A DNA stretch of 64,000 nt, taken from NCBI GenBank assembly GCA_016709225.1, contig JADJEE010000012.1:1178001-1242000 (forward strand), written 5' to 3'. Positions 45,463-57,544 of this stretch are shown here, piece by piece (positions within the stretch are counted from its first letter, which is position 1; each line of letters opens with the position of its first letter). The position numbers were made by a program, and so were the translations under genes. The stretch comes from Deltaproteobacteria bacterium (GTDB lineage: Bacteria > Myxococcota_A > Polyangia > Nannocystales > Nannocystaceae). The notes under the pieces are model-generated. The model was not told the origin of the DNA and searched no databases. It was given only the letters and a program-made list of their open reading frames with translations.

Positions 45463-46536
45463 ATGGCGCAGCCTTCTGGTCGGGCCCGCTTGGACCCCAC
45501 GCCGCATGCTCCGTTGGTGCGCCGGGCGCTGCGTAGCCTCGGGGTCGACGCCGATGCGATCGACGATGCGATGCAGGATGTCTTCGCGGTGCTCGTGCGC
45601 CGGCAGGGCGACTTCGATCGCGAGCGCTCGCTGGTCAACTGGATCTGGGGCATCGCGCGCGGCGTGGCCTCGACCCACCGCCGCTCCCGTCGACGTCGCG
45701 CGGCGTTGCTCGAGGCGCTGTGCGCCGAGCCGACGCCAGCTTCGCCGCAGCCCGACGACGTCGTCGCGCGCACCCGCGCGGCGCGGCGCATCGCCGAGTT
45801 CGTCGCGCGGCTGCCCGCGATCCACCGCGAGGTCTTCGTGCAATCGGAGCTGCAAGGCCGCGCGGGGCCCGAGATCGCCGCGGCGCTCGGGCTCAACCTC
45901 AACACCACCTACGCACGCCTGCGAGCCGCGCGTCAGCGCTTCGAGGCCACGTTCGTCGAGCCCGACGGTCGCGGGCGCATGCCAGCCTGGCTGGCGTGGT
46001 TGCCGCTGGTACCCAAGCCGTGGCTGACCGCGAGCGTGGGTGCATCGTTGGTGGCGATGTCGGCGGCGGTACCCACCACCGCGTTGGGCGGCCGCGACCT
46101 CGACCCCGCGCCGCGTCCGACCATCGCCGCGCGCGAGCCGTCGGCGACCGCACTCGCAACGAGCCCGAGCTCGCCACGGATTCACGGCGCGACGGACAAG
46201 GACGTCGACATGAAGCCCACGCGAACCATCGCCACCGCCGTCGTCGCCACCACCGTCGCGCTCACCGCGGGCACCGCAGCCGCGGCGCCGGCCAAGGCGC
46301 GTCGCGCCGAGCCCCAAGCAGCGAACGACACCGACGCCGACGAGGCCGCGCGCAAGGACGGCAGCGGCAACATCACCGCGGTCTACGATTTCGTCGAGGG
46401 CGATCGCCTGACCGGCGAGGTGCTGAGCCCGACCGGCACGCAGGTCGACGCTCGCGCCAAGCTCAAGTTCCCCAGCCTGCTCACGCTGCGCGGCCACTTC
46501 CTGCCCGAGCTGATCCAGCTCGGGCGCGAGCTGTGA
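45463..46536 (+). CDS. ECF sigma factor fused in frame to a secreted domain
   Basis: A 357-residue open frame in two parts with no stop between. Residues about 10-165 are an ECF sigma factor: DDAMQDVFAVLVRRQGDF and LVNWIWGIARGVASTHRRS (region 2), HREVFVQSELQGRAGPEIAA and LGLNLNTTYARLRAARQRF (region 4). A hydrophobic segment follows (about 187-205, WLTASVGASLVAMSAAVP) and, from M250, MKPTRTIATAVVATTVALTAG, a typical signal peptide, then a small secreted domain ending LPELIQLGREL. ATG 45463 has AAGGA nine bases upstream; ATG 45412 is an alternative. M250 has its own Shine-Dalgarno, so the frame may yield two products. A sigma factor with a membrane segment would be unusual. Confidence 0.75.
   Translation: MAQPSGRARLDPTPHAPLVRRALRSLGVDADAIDDAMQDVFAVLVRRQGDFDRERSLVNWIWGIARGVASTHRRSRRRRAALLEALCAEPTPASPQPDDVVARTRAARRIAEFVARLPAIHREVFVQSELQGRAGPEIAAALGLNLNTTYARLRAARQRFEATFVEPDGRGRMPAWLAWLPLVPKPWLTASVGASLVAMSAAVPTTALGGRDLDPAPRPTIAAREPSATALATSPSSPRIHGATDKDVDMKPTRTIATAVVATTVALTAGTAAAAPAKARRAEPQAANDTDADEAARKDGSGNITAVYDFVEGDRLTGEVLSPTGTQVDARAKLKFPSLLTLRGHFLPELIQLGREL
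46210..46536 (+). CDS. Possible separate secreted protein from an internal start
   Basis: ATG 46210 within the sigma fusion frame is preceded by AAGGA (46198-46202) at an ideal 7-nt spacing. The 108-residue product would have a signal peptide (residues 1-23, ending TAAAAPAKA) and a small domain with VYDFVEGDRLTGEV and KFPSLLTLRGHFLPELIQLG, a pattern I associate with small myxobacterial proteins, often downstream of regulators. Either this is the real gene and the sigma stop was lost, or both products are made. Confidence 0.55.
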   Translation: MKPTRTIATAVVATTVALTAGTAAAAPAKARRAEPQAANDTDADEAARKDGSGNITAVYDFVEGDRLTGEVLSPTGTQVDARAKLKFPSLLTLRGHFLPELIQLGREL

Positions 46537-46596
46537 CGTCCGGCCTCGCGCCGCGACCATGATAGATTGGGCGCCGCGCAGCGATGCGCGCGCCCG

Positions 46597-47835
46597 ATGC
46601 GGATCCTCTACTTGTCGCAGTACTTCCCGCCCGAGATGGGCGCGCCGGCGGCACGGGTATCGGAGCTCGCGGCGCGTTGGGTGGCCCGCGGACACGAGGT
46701 CGCGGTGCTCACGGGCTTCCCCAACCACCCCACCGGGGTGATCCCGCCAGAGTACCGCGGACGCGTGCTGCAACGCGAGCGCTACCGCGGCATCGAGGTG
46801 CTGCGCACGTGGATCTACGCCGCGCCCAACAAGGGCGTGCTGCGACGCGGGCTCGCCTATGGCTCGTTCGCCGGCTCGTCGGTGCTGCTGGGCGGGCTCG
46901 CACGCGAGGTCCGCCGCGCCGACCTGGTGCTCGCGACCTCGCCACAGTTCCTGTGCGCGCTGTCGGGGCTCGCGCTCGCACGCGCGTGGCGGGTGCCCTA
47001 CGTGCTCGAGATCCGCGATCTGTGGCCGCAGAGCATCGTCGAGGTCGGCGCGCTGCCACCCTCGCACCCGATCGTGCTGGGGCTGCGCGCGCTCGAGCGC
47101 TTCGCCTACGCCCAGGCCGATCTGCTGGTCGGCGTGACCGACTCGTTCGCCCGCATCTGGCGCGAGCAAGGCGTCGATCCGCAGAAGATCCGCACCATCA
47201 AGAACGGCGTCGACCTTGGCTTCTTCCGCCCCGACCAGGACGGCCGCGCCATGCGTGCGACGCTCGGGCTGACCGACGACGCGTTCGTGGTCGGCTACAT
47301 CGGCACCATCGGCATGGCCCACGGTCTGGGTACGCTGCTGGACGTGGCCGAGCGTCTGCGCGACCACCCCGGGATCGAGTTCGTGTTGGTCGGCGAAGGT
47401 GCGCAGCGCGGCGCGCTCGAGCAGGAGGCACGCGCCCGCGGCCTCACCCACGTGCACTTCGTCGGCCAGCTGCCGCGCGCGCAGATCCCCGCGGTGCTCG
47501 CCGCCACCGACCTCCCGGTGGTGATGCTCAAGGACACGCCGCTGTTCGAGACCGTGCTGCCGTCGAAGCTGTTCGAGATCATGGGCTGCGCGCGGCCGTT
47601 GCTGCTGGCGGTGGGCGGTGAGGCCAAGCAGCTCGCGCTCGAGGCCGACTGCGGCTGGGTCATCCCACCCGAGGACGCCGACGCGATGGCCGACGCGATC
47701 CTCCGGGTGCGAGCGTCGCCCGACGAGGCCGCGCGACGCGGCCGCGCCGGACGGGCCTACGTCGAGCAGCACTTCGATCGCGAGCAGCTCGCCGATCGCT
47801 ATCTCGACGAGCTACGAGCGCTGGTCGGCGGTTAG
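46597..47835 (+). CDS. GT4-family glycosyltransferase (WcaI/WbuB-like)
   Basis: A 412-residue GT-B fold enzyme. The start MRILYLSQYFPPEMGAPAAR is typical of WcaI/WbuB-type transferases used in exopolysaccharide or O-antigen assembly. LEIRDLWPQSIVEVGAL, IKNGVDLGFFRP and VGYIGTIGMAHGLGTLLDVA are family segments, and ETVLPSKLFEIMGCARPLLL holds the nucleotide-sugar binding glutamate region. No membrane segments. No other polysaccharide genes are adjacent. Its stop overlaps the convergent LysR gene's stop. Confidence 0.92.
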   Translation: MRILYLSQYFPPEMGAPAARVSELAARWVARGHEVAVLTGFPNHPTGVIPPEYRGRVLQRERYRGIEVLRTWIYAAPNKGVLRRGLAYGSFAGSSVLLGGLAREVRRADLVLATSPQFLCALSGLALARAWRVPYVLEIRDLWPQSIVEVGALPPSHPIVLGLRALERFAYAQADLLVGVTDSFARIWREQGVDPQKIRTIKNGVDLGFFRPDQDGRAMRATLGLTDDAFVVGYIGTIGMAHGLGTLLDVAERLRDHPGIEFVLVGEGAQRGALEQEARARGLTHVHFVGQLPRAQIPAVLAATDLPVVMLKDTPLFETVLPSKLFEIMGCARPLLLAVGGEAKQLALEADCGWVIPPEDADAMADAILRVRASPDEAARRGRAGRAYVEQHFDREQLADRYLDELRALVGG

Positions 47836-48767
47836 GCGCGCCGCTTGGCACGGCGCGGAGCTGCCGCGCGCGGGGCCGCGGCGCCGAGGTACTGCGCGAG
47901 CGCGTCGCCGAGGTGATCGAACACGCGGCGTACCCGGCCGGCGCCACGCAGATCTTCGTGCATGACCAGCCACGCCTCGAGCTCGAACGCCACCGCCGGC
48001 AGCACCCGCCGCAATCGCTCGTCGCGGGCCGCGATGCCGTGCTGGCACACCCCGATGCCGACCCCGGCCCGCACCGCCGCGAGCTGGGCGAGGTCGTTGT
48101 CGCAGCGCACTGCGAAGTCGCGAGGCCGCGCCGACACCCCGAGATGCCCGAGCGCGTCGATCAGCCCCCGCTCCCGATCGGCCCCCACCAGCACGTGCTC
48201 GAGCAGATCGCCGACCGCACGCGGTGGCTCGCGCACCGCGAGGTAGTCGACGCTGGCGTAGAGCCCGAGGCCGACCACGCCGACCTTGCGCGTCACCAGG
48301 CCCTGCTGGGTCGGCCGCACCATGCGGATCGCGACGTCGGCGTCGCGCCGCAGGAGGTCTTCGTTGCGGTTGGACAGCGAGAGCTCGAGCTGCAGCCGCG
48401 GGTGCGCCCGCAGCAGCCCGGCGACCAGCGGTGGCAGCACCTCGGCGCCGACGATCTCGCTACAAGCGACCCGCACGGTGCCGCGATCGTCGTCGACGCC
48501 ACCGGACAGCGACCGCACGATCGCGCGGGTACTGGCGGCGATCGACTCGGCGTACGGCACCGTCGTGCGCGCGAGCTGTGTCGGCACCAGGCCGTTGCTC
48601 GCGCGGGTGAACAACACCACGCCGAGGGCCTGCTCGAGCGCCTCGATGTGCCGCCGCACGGTTGGTTGCGCGACCCGCAGCGCCCGCGCGGCGGCCGACA
48701 GGCTGCCGCCCTGCATGACCGCCAGGAACGCCTCGAACAGGTGCCACGCCGGGGCCTCGCCGCTCAT
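47832..48767 (-). CDS. LysR-family transcriptional regulator
   Basis: A 311-residue regulator with an N-terminal winged helix (HLFEAFLAVMQGGSLSAAAR and LRVAQPTVRRHIEALEQALG) and a C-terminal effector-binding domain (VRVACSEIVGAEVLPPLVAG, AVRAGVGIGVCQHGIAARDE). The tail APRRAKRRA is basic. It is divergent from the DUF4260 gene with a palindrome in between, the usual arrangement in which a LysR protein controls itself and its neighbour. The inducer is unknown. Confidence 0.93.
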   Translation of the reverse strand: MSGEAPAWHLFEAFLAVMQGGSLSAAARALRVAQPTVRRHIEALEQALGVVLFTRASNGLVPTQLARTTVPYAESIAASTRAIVRSLSGGVDDDRGTVRVACSEIVGAEVLPPLVAGLLRAHPRLQLELSLSNRNEDLLRRDADVAIRMVRPTQQGLVTRKVGVVGLGLYASVDYLAVREPPRAVGDLLEHVLVGADRERGLIDALGHLGVSARPRDFAVRCDNDLAQLAAVRAGVGIGVCQHGIAARDERLRRVLPAVAFELEAWLVMHEDLRGAGRVRRVFDHLGDALAQYLGAAAPRAAAPRRAKRRA

Positions 48768-48788
48768 CTATTATGTATGATCGCATCG

Positions 48789-48807
48789 ACACATTTGGAC
48801 AATGTGT
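48789..48807. promoter_or_regulatory. Palindromic operator between LysR and DUF4260 genes
   Basis: ACACATT (48789-48795) and AATGTGT (48801-48807) are perfect inverted arms around TGGAC, in an AT-rich patch 22 bp from the LysR start. It does not fit a strict T-N11-A spacing but is the obvious candidate site for the LysR protein. Confidence 0.6.
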
Positions 48808-48875
48808 TTTAGCGGCCCGCGGCCGCATGCTCGCGTCATGGCGGGGGCCACGAAGGCCGCCGCCACGGAGCCACC

Positions 48876-49313
48876 ATGAACGCCGCGACCCTCTCGATGC
48901 CCGCCACCGCCACCACCTCGCTCCCCACCGCCACCGCCACCGGCGCGGTCGCAGGCACCGCCAGGCTGCTGCTGCGCCTCGAGGGCGCGGCCTCGTTGGC
49001 GGCGTCGGTCACCGCGTTCGCGCTGATGGGCGGCGCGTGGTCGACCTTCGCGCTCACCTTCTTGCTGCCCGATCTCTCGCTGCTCGGTTACCTCGCCGGC
49101 GCGCGGGTGGGCGCGGTCGCCTACAACGTCGGTCACAGCACGATCGGGCCGGTCGTGCTCGCCGGCCTCGGGCTCGCCCTCGGCACCCCGGCGGCGTGGT
49201 TGGCCGCGTCGATCTGGCTCGCGCACATCGGCTTCGACCGCATGCTCGGCTACGGCCTGAAGTACGCCACCGGCTTCCGTCACACGCACCTTGGCCTCGT
49301 CGGCCACGCCTAG
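48876..49313 (+). CDS. DUF4260 membrane protein
   Basis: A 145-residue inner-membrane protein with about four hydrophobic segments and the DUF4260 pattern: LLRLEGAASLAASVTAFALM, FALTFLLPDLSLLGYLAGAR, VGAVAYNVGHSTIGPVVLAG and HIGFDRMLGYGLKYATGFRH, with a His at the end of the last. The function of this family is unknown. It is likely to be controlled by the divergent LysR regulator. A perfect 10-bp hairpin follows its stop. Confidence 0.85.
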   Translation: MNAATLSMPATATTSLPTATATGAVAGTARLLLRLEGAASLAASVTAFALMGGAWSTFALTFLLPDLSLLGYLAGARVGAVAYNVGHSTIGPVVLAGLGLALGTPAAWLAASIWLAHIGFDRMLGYGLKYATGFRHTHLGLVGHA

Positions 49314-49327
49314 GCGACGTAGCCGAC

Positions 49328-49360
49328 GACGCTCGGGCCGCGGCTGCCGTCCCGAGCGTC
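49328..49360 (+). terminator. Hairpin after the DUF4260 gene
   Basis: GACGCTCGGG (49328-49337) and CCCGAGCGTC (49351-49360) form a perfect 10-bp stem with a 13-nt loop, starting 15 nt after the stop. The left-arm sequence recurs at about 49450-49459 near the next gene. No T-run. Confidence 0.55.
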
Positions 49361-49493
49361 CGACGCGGCGAGCCGCCTGCGCCGGGACGCGCAAGGGCGG
49401 GCATCGCGGGAGTTGGCGAGGCTCGTCAAAGCCGGGCAACATCGCCCCGGACGCTCGGGCCCCGACGGGAGCCGACGCCGACGAGATCCAACG

Positions 49494-50357
49494 ATGACCG
49501 AAGCCGCCGAGCACGACCGAAGCCGCGCCGTGTTGACCATCATGCTCGAGGACGAGACGCGTGTGGAGCACGAGCGCGTGGGCCAGGCGACACCCGGTGA
49601 TCCGTCGCTGGTCGAGCGCCGACTCGAGCGCGCACTCGAGTCGCTGGAGTCGCTCGGCGTGGGCGCGACGTTCTTCGCCGAAGGCCGGCTCGCCGCCGAG
49701 CTGCGGCGGGACTGCTGGGCACCGCTGCTCGCCCGCCACGAGCTCGGTTCGCAGGGGCTGTCACGCACCTCGGTCGCGCGGCTGGGGCCGGAGCGCTTCG
49801 GCGACGACGCCAAGCGCGGCCGTGACGCGCTCGAGGACGCCAGCGGCACCGCGGTGCGGTGCTTTCGTGCGCCGGACTTCTCCGCCGACGGCTGCGAGCC
49901 ATGGTTCGGCGAGGCGCTGGCGACCGCCGGCTACACGCGCGACGCGTCGCTGCGTTGCGCGAGCCTCCCCGACGACGCCCACGACGGCTGCTTCGCACTG
50001 CCTGGCAGCGATGGCCGCGTGATCGCGCTGCCGATGCCGATGTTGCCGGCGAACCTGCCGATGGCGGGGCAGAAGATCATGTTCCTCGGTAGCGCCGCGT
50101 TCCGCATGCTGCCACTGCCGACGCTGCGCGTGGTCTTCGAGCTCGCCGAAGGTCAGGGTTTCGTGCCGCAGGTGCTGTTGCAGCTGGCCGACTTCGACCC
50201 CTACGGGCCGACCGGGTTCGAGTCGGAGACCGGCTGGCGTGCGCGCTTCGAACACATGCTGCGCAACACCGGTCGCGACGGTGTGCACACCAAGCTGCAG
50301 CAGCTGGGCTGGCGCTGGCGCTTCGACACCGTCGCGTCGGTCGTCGGTGCGCCGTGA
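49494..50357 (+). CDS. Polysaccharide deacetylase-fold protein lacking metal-binding histidines
   Basis: A 287-residue protein with the NodB-type barrel used by polysaccharide deacetylases. LTIMLEDETRVEHERV stands where the catalytic Asp motif usually is, VGATFFAEGRLAAELRRD and RCFRAPDFSADGCEPWF keep the typical TFF and RxPxFS patterns, and the C-terminal HTKLQQLGWRWRFDTVASVV resembles the family end. The metal-binding SHGxxH motif is replaced by SQGLSR, so both His ligands are lost and deacetylase activity is unlikely. It may bind polysaccharide or be a relic. No signal peptide. Confidence 0.7.
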   Translation: MTEAAEHDRSRAVLTIMLEDETRVEHERVGQATPGDPSLVERRLERALESLESLGVGATFFAEGRLAAELRRDCWAPLLARHELGSQGLSRTSVARLGPERFGDDAKRGRDALEDASGTAVRCFRAPDFSADGCEPWFGEALATAGYTRDASLRCASLPDDAHDGCFALPGSDGRVIALPMPMLPANLPMAGQKIMFLGSAAFRMLPLPTLRVVFELAEGQGFVPQVLLQLADFDPYGPTGFESETGWRARFEHMLRNTGRDGVHTKLQQLGWRWRFDTVASVVGAP

Positions 50358-50361
50358 GTCG

Positions 50362-51762
50362 TCAGCGGTCGCGCCGACCGAACCAATGCTCGAAGGTCCC
50401 GATGAGCGCCACGTAGACCGCGTGCTGCGAGCGAGCGAGGCCGGCGTCGCCGTCGTGGATTGCGGCGCCTCGGTAGAAGAAGCCCGCGGTCGCGTTGCTG
50501 CGATCGTAGCGATACTCGACCCGCAGCTGCAGGTACTCGAACAGCCGCAGGTCGCTGCTCGCCACCGCCGAGCCCAGCAGCTGCGGCACCCCGTAGATGC
50601 GCCCGTCGCGATCCCAGAAGGCCTCGCCGCGGGCCGCCAGCCACCAGTGGATGGCATCGCGTCGAAAGCTCGCGATCTGCACGCGGGGTGAGACCGCGCC
50701 GGTCACGTACAACGCCACCGGGCTGCCGGGCAACGCGGTGACGCGCTCGCGCATCACGTCGAAGGTCGCGACCAGTCCGACGCGCCCGTGCTCCCACGCG
50801 GCCCAGGTGTCGCTCAGCATCCGCCACGCGCGCGGTCGCGTGTCGTGGTCCTCGGCCCCGAAGTGCACGAACTGTCCGAGGTGGACACCGGTGACCGGCT
50901 CGACGATCAGCCCGGCGAGGTAGCTCGGCACCCGGTTGAGGTCCGCGAACGTGGCCCAGCCGTTGTGCACCCAGGCCTGCAGCAGCACGCGCTTGCCGAT
51001 CGGCTGCAGCACACGCAGGCCCATCAACACGTAGGGCGCCGCGTTGAGGTGCCACGGGGTCGAGTAGGTCCAGTTGTCCTTGGCCCAGAAGCTCCAGTAG
51101 CCGATCGGCGTGCCGAACAGGCCGCCGCCGATCTCGGTGCGGAGCTTGGGGACGCGCACGCCCGCGTTGGCACGCCCGATGTGCTGCCACACGTTGGCGC
51201 CGGCGAGGCGACTGGCATCGCCACCGGGCTCGGGATCGCTGGCGACCAGGCCGGTCGCGGCGGGCCCGACCTGCAGCGCGAGCTCGAGGAACCACGGCTC
51301 GCGACGGTCGGCGTCGTGGCGCACGTACGCCGCCGCGAGCGGCACCGAGAACTCGCCGCTGCGCGGCGCCGTGCCCATGCCACGGTTGATGTGGTTGCGC
51401 GGCAGGTTCGAGTTGAACACGTAGTCGGCGTCGACGAAGCCGCCGACCACCCACGTGCGCCGCGGGCCGCCATCGCCCGGACGCGTCACGCGGCGCACCA
51501 AGGTCTCGTCCGTCGCGCGCTCACGCGGGCGGGGATGCACCTCCGCCGACGCCGAGCTCGCGCCTGGCGGCGTGGCAGCGCGCAGCTGGGGCGCGACCTC
51601 GTCGGGCGCCGAGGGCTCACCCGACGACGCCGACGGCGCGGGCTCGGCGACCGCTGCGGGCTCTGCGACCGCTGCGATCGCGTCGGGCCCCGCGTACGTC
51701 CGCGGCCCGGCGAGGGCGATGGTCGGCACCACCAGCAACAGCGAGGCGATCGACGCGAGCAT
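50362..51762 (-). CDS. OmpL-like beta-barrel porin
   Basis: A 466-residue outer-membrane protein with a signal peptide (MLASIASLLLVVPTIALAG), a Ser/Pro/Ala-rich linker and a beta-barrel of the bbp2/OmpL-like type. FVDADYVFNSNLPRNHINRG, RREPWFLELALQVGPAATGL, TPIGYWSFWAKDNWTYSTPW and LNAAPYVLMGLRVLQPIGKR follow the family order. Strands alternate polar and aromatic residues; many Trp and Tyr fit a barrel girdle. The substrate is unknown. It is convergent with the NodB-like gene, with stops 4 bp apart. Confidence 0.8.
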   Translation of the reverse strand: MLASIASLLLVVPTIALAGPRTYAGPDAIAAVAEPAAVAEPAPSASSGEPSAPDEVAPQLRAATPPGASSASAEVHPRPRERATDETLVRRVTRPGDGGPRRTWVVGGFVDADYVFNSNLPRNHINRGMGTAPRSGEFSVPLAAAYVRHDADRREPWFLELALQVGPAATGLVASDPEPGGDASRLAGANVWQHIGRANAGVRVPKLRTEIGGGLFGTPIGYWSFWAKDNWTYSTPWHLNAAPYVLMGLRVLQPIGKRVLLQAWVHNGWATFADLNRVPSYLAGLIVEPVTGVHLGQFVHFGAEDHDTRPRAWRMLSDTWAAWEHGRVGLVATFDVMRERVTALPGSPVALYVTGAVSPRVQIASFRRDAIHWWLAARGEAFWDRDGRIYGVPQLLGSAVASSDLRLFEYLQLRVEYRYDRSNATAGFFYRGAAIHDGDAGLARSQHAVYVALIGTFEHWFGRRDR

Positions 51763-51861
51763 GTCCTGATGCGTGGATACCCCAGGCGCGACCGCGCGCG
51801 CCACTGTTCGGCGAAGCCTCCCGCGCCGACCCCAGGCGCCCGTGCGTGCTACCTTCGATGT

Positions 51862-53505
51862 GTGGCCGTGGCAGCGTCGAAGGCTCCGGCGTCGCGCCGC
51901 ATCGACCTGCGCACGCGCGACCGCTCCCCCATGTGGTGGTTGGGCGCGGTGATGCTCGCTGGCGCCTGCGGCCGGGGGCCGTTCTGGGAGTTTCCCGAGG
52001 ATCCCTGCGGCGACGATGCCTGCATCTCCGTGTCCACGCTGCAGCGCTCGGTCGACATCTTGTTCGTGATCGACAACTCGGGATCGATGGGTGTGGAGCA
52101 GGGCACGCTGGCGGCCAACTTCCCCGCCTTCGTCGAGGTGCTCGAGCAGCAGCAGTTCGGCGCCAGCTATCGCATCGGCATCACCACCACCGACGCCGGC
52201 GGTGCCCTGCGCGTGAGCAGCTGCCGCGAGCGTCTGTGGGAGTTCGTGTTCGACGACAACGCGGGCACGTACATCGACGAGTCGTTCGCGGGCTGCCTCG
52301 CATCGTGTGGCCACGACGCCGTCGCGACGGTCGCCACCGGGGCCGACGCCGTGGGTCAGCCGTGGATCGAGCAGACCGCTGACGGCAGCAACCTCGGCGA
52401 CGGACTCTCGATCGCCGACGCAATGCGCTGCGCCGGGCCACAGGGCATCAACGGCAGCGGCTTCGAGGCCCCGCTCGAGTCGATGTACGGCGTCCTGCAG
52501 GGCAACGGCAACTCCGCGGGCTTCCTGCGCGACGAAGCCCTGCTCGCGATCGTCTTCGTCACCGACGAGAACGACTGCTCGCTCTCCGACGACGATCGCG
52601 CGCGTCTGCAGAGCGACGCCGGTGCCGCACTGTGGACCGATCCCGAGGCCCCCAGCTCGGGCGCGTGCTGGAAGGCCGGCACGATCTGCAGCGGCGGACC
52701 TGGCACCTACGACGAGTGTCATGTCGAGGACATCGGCTGGAACGGCCAGCCGACCACACCCGACGAGGCGGTGCTGTACCCCATCTCGCGCTACGTCGAT
52801 GCGCTGCGTGGTCGATCGAAGGAGAAAGCTGCCCGCGGGGGATCGTCGCAGGTGCTCGTCGGTGTGATCGGCGGGGTCCCGCTCGACTATCCCAGCACCG
52901 GTCGCATGGTCTTCGCCGACTCGGCGATCCCCGAGTTCAACCTGCAGTACGGCATCGGCCCCGGCTGCGGCATCGGCACCGAGACCACGACGAGTCCCCC
53001 GGGCATCCCGCCGGTGCGACTCGCAGCGTTCGCCGAGGCCTTCGCGACCGACGATCGCAACCTCTTCTCGGTGTGCTCGAACGACTACACCGCCGCGCTG
53101 CAGCAGATCGTCGATGGGCTCGCGCAGCTATCGGCGCGCACGTGCGTGCCTGGCTGCGTCGCGGACCACGATCCCGACGAGCCCGGCCTGCAGCCCAACT
53201 GCCGCCTCGTCGAGCGCACCACCGATGGTGACGAGCGCATCGTGCCGCGCTGCAACGTCCGCAGCGACGGCTGGAGCTTCCCCGCCACCAGCCCGACGCT
53301 GTGCCACCGTGCGCTGCTCGACACCGACGGCGCGACAGCGACCGGCGCCGACGACATGTCGCAGCAGTGCGTGACACAGGGCGCGAACCTCGAGCTCGTC
53401 GTCGAACGCCCACCGGGCGCGCTCGAGTCGCCGGGCACGCGCGTCGAGGTGAAGTGCGAGCTGACGCGACCGGTCGGCGAGGCCTGCGAGGAGCCGCCCG
53501 GCTAG
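51862..53505 (+). CDS. VWA-domain lipoprotein with many cysteines
   Basis: A predicted lipoprotein of about 547 residues (lipobox in GAVMLAGACG). Starting at GTG 51862 gives a positively charged leader before MWWLGAVMLAG; ATG 51931 would give a signal peptide with no charge. A von Willebrand A domain follows, with the MIDAS motif DNSGSM in ILFVIDNSGSMG, then ALLAIVFVTDENDCS. Many paired Cys (CRERLWEF, CLASCGHD, CSGGPGTYDEC, CVPGCVADHD) suggest disulfides. Such proteins are frequent surface proteins of myxobacteria with no known role. It ends 40 bp before the kinase-M16 gene. Confidence 0.75.
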   Translation: MAVAASKAPASRRIDLRTRDRSPMWWLGAVMLAGACGRGPFWEFPEDPCGDDACISVSTLQRSVDILFVIDNSGSMGVEQGTLAANFPAFVEVLEQQQFGASYRIGITTTDAGGALRVSSCRERLWEFVFDDNAGTYIDESFAGCLASCGHDAVATVATGADAVGQPWIEQTADGSNLGDGLSIADAMRCAGPQGINGSGFEAPLESMYGVLQGNGNSAGFLRDEALLAIVFVTDENDCSLSDDDRARLQSDAGAALWTDPEAPSSGACWKAGTICSGGPGTYDECHVEDIGWNGQPTTPDEAVLYPISRYVDALRGRSKEKAARGGSSQVLVGVIGGVPLDYPSTGRMVFADSAIPEFNLQYGIGPGCGIGTETTTSPPGIPPVRLAAFAEAFATDDRNLFSVCSNDYTAALQQIVDGLAQLSARTCVPGCVADHDPDEPGLQPNCRLVERTTDGDERIVPRCNVRSDGWSFPATSPTLCHRALLDTDGATATGADDMSQQCVTQGANLELVVERPPGALESPGTRVEVKCELTRPVGEACEEPPG

Positions 53506-53545
53506 TTTGCGGCGCGATGCGCCGCCGTGGCACGATCGAGGCGGC

Positions 53546-57502
<3,957 letters not shown>

Positions 57503-57509
57503 ACCCACT

Positions 57510-57527
57510 GGCGCGTCAGCGCGCGCC
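57510..57527 (+). terminator. GC hairpin after the kinase-M16 gene
   Basis: GGCGCG (57510-57515) and CGCGCC (57522-57527) pair across 6 nt, 8 bp after the stop. A short palindrome also spans the stop codon itself (57497-57507). No T-run of more than three follows. Confidence 0.35.
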
Positions 57528-57544
57528 CTGGCACCTTTGCGGGC

